From Acidobacteriota bacterium (GTDB lineage Bacteria > Acidobacteriota > Terriglobia > Bryobacterales > UBA6623): a stretch of DNA of 64,000 bases. Shown here piece by piece: positions 61,681-64,000 of the stretch (its first letter is position 1; the number at the start of each line of letters is the position of its first letter). The notes below the pieces were generated by a model that worked only from the letters and a program-made list of their open reading frames with translations, was not told the origin of the DNA and made no database searches. The stretch spans positions 310,001 through 374,000 of the forward strand of contig WGMB01000007.1 in NCBI GenBank assembly GCA_016125275.1, written 5' to 3'. A program made the translations under genes and the position numbers.

Positions 61681-63042
61681 TTGCAATATTCAGCATCGAG
61701 ACCGTGGGCGTGCGCCCTGGTTCTGACTCTGTCCCTGGTCGGTCCCTCCCTGCTCGTGGGGCAACGCCGGGGCGATCCCAATCGCGATCCCAATCGCCGG
61801 GACCGGCTCCCTCCGCCCGGCGCGCCGCCCGAAGAGGCCCCGGCCTCGGTCCTCGAGGACCGCAGCGGGTTGGCTACGGAGGCTCCCACGGGCTTCGACA
61901 ACCTCACCAACGGCTACACGCCCCAGGGGCCCGCGTTTGAAACCCTCAACGAAGAGAACGTGCAGCCGTTGCGCTCGTTCAATGACAATCGCTTCGTCTT
62001 CGAGGAGTCCGAAGGGATCGAAGACGGCCTCGGACCCACGTATAACGCCCAGAGTTGCCGGGAGTGTCACCAAAGCGTGGTCACCGGCGGCGCCAGCCAG
62101 ATTGCCGAACACCGCACGGGACATTCCAGCGATGGTATCTTTACCGAGTCTTTGGGCGGGACTTTGATACAATCTCGGGCTATCCACCCGGATATCGTCG
62201 AAAAGGTTTCTCAAGATGACAATGTTCGGACGTTTCGAATCTCGACGAATACTTTGGGCGGAGGCTTCGTGGAGGCCGTTCCGAACGGCGCATTGCTGGC
62301 GATTCGCGACAATCAACCGGCTGAGATGCGGGGGACGGCCGTGCTCGTGCCCGTGCTGGAGGCCGGCGGCGCCCTCCGCATCGGTCGGTTTGGTTGGAAG
62401 GGCCAGCACGCCAGCCTGGTGTCGTTCTCCGCGGACGCCTATCTGAACGAGATGGGCGTCACCAGCCCCTGGCTGGCGGAGGAGAACTCCGCTTCGGGGC
62501 TCTTCGTGGGCTGGGGTTCCAAGTACGACGCCGTGGAGGACCCCGAGGACGACGGCGAGGACGTAGTGGCGTTCGCCGAGTTCATGCGGTCGACGAAAGC
62601 GCCGTCGAGGGGAGCGATCACGCCGGATGTTTTGGACGGCGAGGTGACGTTTCGCCAGATCGGCTGCGCCGTCTGCCACGTGGAAACGCTCCAGACCGCG
62701 CCCGCGGGCGTGGCGGTCAACGGCGGTCAGCTCACGGTGCCGGCGGCCCTGGGAGACAAGCTGATCCACCCCTACAGCGACTTCCTGCTGCACGACGTGG
62801 GGACCGGCGACGGCATCGCCACGCTGGCAGGGGACGAGTATGCCGCCACGGCGAACCAGATGCGGACGGCTCCGCTGTGGTCGCTGCGGACGCGCAACCG
62901 GCTGATGCACGACGGCCTGTCGTTCACCGCCCAGGAAGCGATCGAGCGCCACGCGGGCCAGGCCGCCGCGGTCACCCGGCGCTATCGCGAGCTCAGCGAC
63001 CAGCAGCGCAACGCTTTGCTGGCCTTTTTGGCGTCGCTCTGA
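61681..63042 (+). CDS. DUF1111-type di-heme oxidoreductase/putative peroxidase
   Basis: Two CxxCH motifs (CRECH, CAVCH); NDNRFVFEESEGIEDGLGPTYNAQSCRECHQS; TTG start with GGAG SD. Confidence 0.85.
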   Translation: MQYSASRPWACALVLTLSLVGPSLLVGQRRGDPNRDPNRRDRLPPPGAPPEEAPASVLEDRSGLATEAPTGFDNLTNGYTPQGPAFETLNEENVQPLRSFNDNRFVFEESEGIEDGLGPTYNAQSCRECHQSVVTGGASQIAEHRTGHSSDGIFTESLGGTLIQSRAIHPDIVEKVSQDDNVRTFRISTNTLGGGFVEAVPNGALLAIRDNQPAEMRGTAVLVPVLEAGGALRIGRFGWKGQHASLVSFSADAYLNEMGVTSPWLAEENSASGLFVGWGSKYDAVEDPEDDGEDVVAFAEFMRSTKAPSRGAITPDVLDGEVTFRQIGCAVCHVETLQTAPAGVAVNGGQLTVPAALGDKLIHPYSDFLLHDVGTGDGIATLAGDEYAATANQMRTAPLWSLRTRNRLMHDGLSFTAQEAIERHAGQAAAVTRRYRELSDQQRNALLAFLASL

Positions 63043-63122
63043 CGCCGAGGGCGGGCGCGCGGTCCGGGCCGTCGGCTCGCGCGCTCGCTTCGGCGGCCTG
63101 CGGACGGGCATACTATTCGTTC

Positions 63123-63932
63123 ATGGATCTCGAGCTCCAAGGTCAGGCGGCCGTGGTAACCGGCGGCGCCAGCGGCATCGGTCTGGCTTGCGCGCGGGGG
63201 CTGGCCGCCGAAGGGTGCGCCGTAGCGGTCTGGGACCTGTCCGACCGGAGCGCGGAGGCCGCCGCAGCCGTGGCGGCGGACTTCCCGGTTCCGACCTGCG
63301 GCCTGCGGGTGGACGTGAGCGACTTCGAGGCCGTGCAGGAGGCTGTGCGGCAGACCGAGGCGGCCCTGGGGCCCATCGCACACGTCGTGCACGCAGCGGC
63401 CATGGGGTCGGGCAAGTTCGGCTTCCCCTTTACGCACCTGGAGCCGGGCGATTGGCCGCGCGTATTGCAAGTGAACGTGATGGGGATGGTGCACGTGGCG
63501 CAGGCCGTGGCGCCGGGAATGATCGAGCGGAAGGCGGGGACGATGGCCTTCATCGGCTCGGTCGCCGGACAGATCGGCTCCCAGACCGACCCGCCCTACA
63601 GCGCCAGCAAGGCCGCAGGCATCAACTTCGCGCAGTGCCTGGCGAAGGATCTGGCCCCGCACAACATCCGCGTGAATACCGTGAACCCCGGCATGGTGAA
63701 GACGCCGCTCAACCAGCGCGTGTGGCAGGCCTGGAACGACCAGCAGCCGCCGGAGAAGCGTCGTACCTACGAAGAGTGGGCGGGCGAGAAGGTGCGGACC
63801 GTCGCTCCGCTGGGCCGCTGGCAGGGGACCGAAGACATCGCGGACATGGTGGTGTTCTTGGCGTCCGCGCGGGCCAAGCAGGTGACCGGCCAGACGATCA
63901 ACGTCGACGGCGGCCAAGTGATGCACTGGTAG
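63123..63932 (+). CDS. SDR family oxidoreductase
   Basis: AVVTGGASGIGLACARGLAAEG; IGSVAGQIGSQTDPPYSASKAAGINFAQCLAKDLAPHNIRVNTVNPGMVKT; ITGQTINVDGG-type end. Confidence 0.93.
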   Translation: MDLELQGQAAVVTGGASGIGLACARGLAAEGCAVAVWDLSDRSAEAAAAVAADFPVPTCGLRVDVSDFEAVQEAVRQTEAALGPIAHVVHAAAMGSGKFGFPFTHLEPGDWPRVLQVNVMGMVHVAQAVAPGMIERKAGTMAFIGSVAGQIGSQTDPPYSASKAAGINFAQCLAKDLAPHNIRVNTVNPGMVKTPLNQRVWQAWNDQQPPEKRRTYEEWAGEKVRTVAPLGRWQGTEDIADMVVFLASARAKQVTGQTINVDGGQVMHW

Positions 63933-63934
63933 GC

Positions 63935-63963
63935 CCGTGAGCGGTGAACCGTGAGCCGTGAAC
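63935..63963. repeat. Short tandem repeat, two 14-bp units of CCGTGAGCSGTGAA
   Basis: CCGTGAGCGGTGAA-CCGTGAGCCGTGAA-CC read directly, just after the SDR stop. Confidence 0.8.
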
Positions 63964-64000
63964 CGCGGGGGCGGCGGCTAGTCGAGCAGCGTCGAGACGG

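Noticed and set aside
61572-61940. 122-aa plus ORF overlapping the DUF1111 start
   Set aside because: Out of frame with the conserved di-heme protein, which has its own SD and TTG start

Overview
This 64 kb GC-rich window is ordinary-density bacterial chromosome. It is probably from an acidobacterium of the Solibacter/Bryobacterales type. That inference rests on three families: a VWFA-related acidobacterial-type protein (53668-55830), an NHL-repeat protein with what looks like the Solibacter C-terminal domain (42856-45636), and an Oar-like TonB receptor (50240-53668). Main loci in order: (i) RND efflux operon, with a possible second RND permease running off the left edge; (ii) VIT/VWA protein; (iii) compact chemotaxis operon cheA-cheW-MCP-cheY-cheB-cheR-cheX with no flagellar genes nearby; (iv) xth, methyltransferase, GNAT, small membrane protein + SSS symporter, rpoD; (v) PhoD-like, aldolase and GMC/gluconate-dehydrogenase-like genes; (vi) a 1571-aa secreted mosaic protein built from three repeat families; (vii) DUF72-lpxB-M1-like operon in which the M1 protein has lost its zinc ligands; (viii) ileS with a large insert and a KESKS signature; (ix) LysR/tautomerase/ADH/cupin module; (x) sulfatase/Gfo-Idh/esterase/DUF1080/TonB/VWFA glycan-type region; (xi) BON, AI-2E transporter, DUF1549/1553 cytochrome, exported ankyrin, DUF1111 di-heme protein and SDR. 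I found no tRNA, rRNA, CRISPR, prophage or IS element. The best leads are the mosaic secreted protein with its hairpin-rich leader, the catalytically dead M1 protein tied to lpxB, the CheA with a degenerate receiver, and several hairpin-rich non-coding stretches (7517-7553, 20028-20059, 39522-39552, 42533-42783, 61390-61502). All calls come from reading the sequence; no database search was run.
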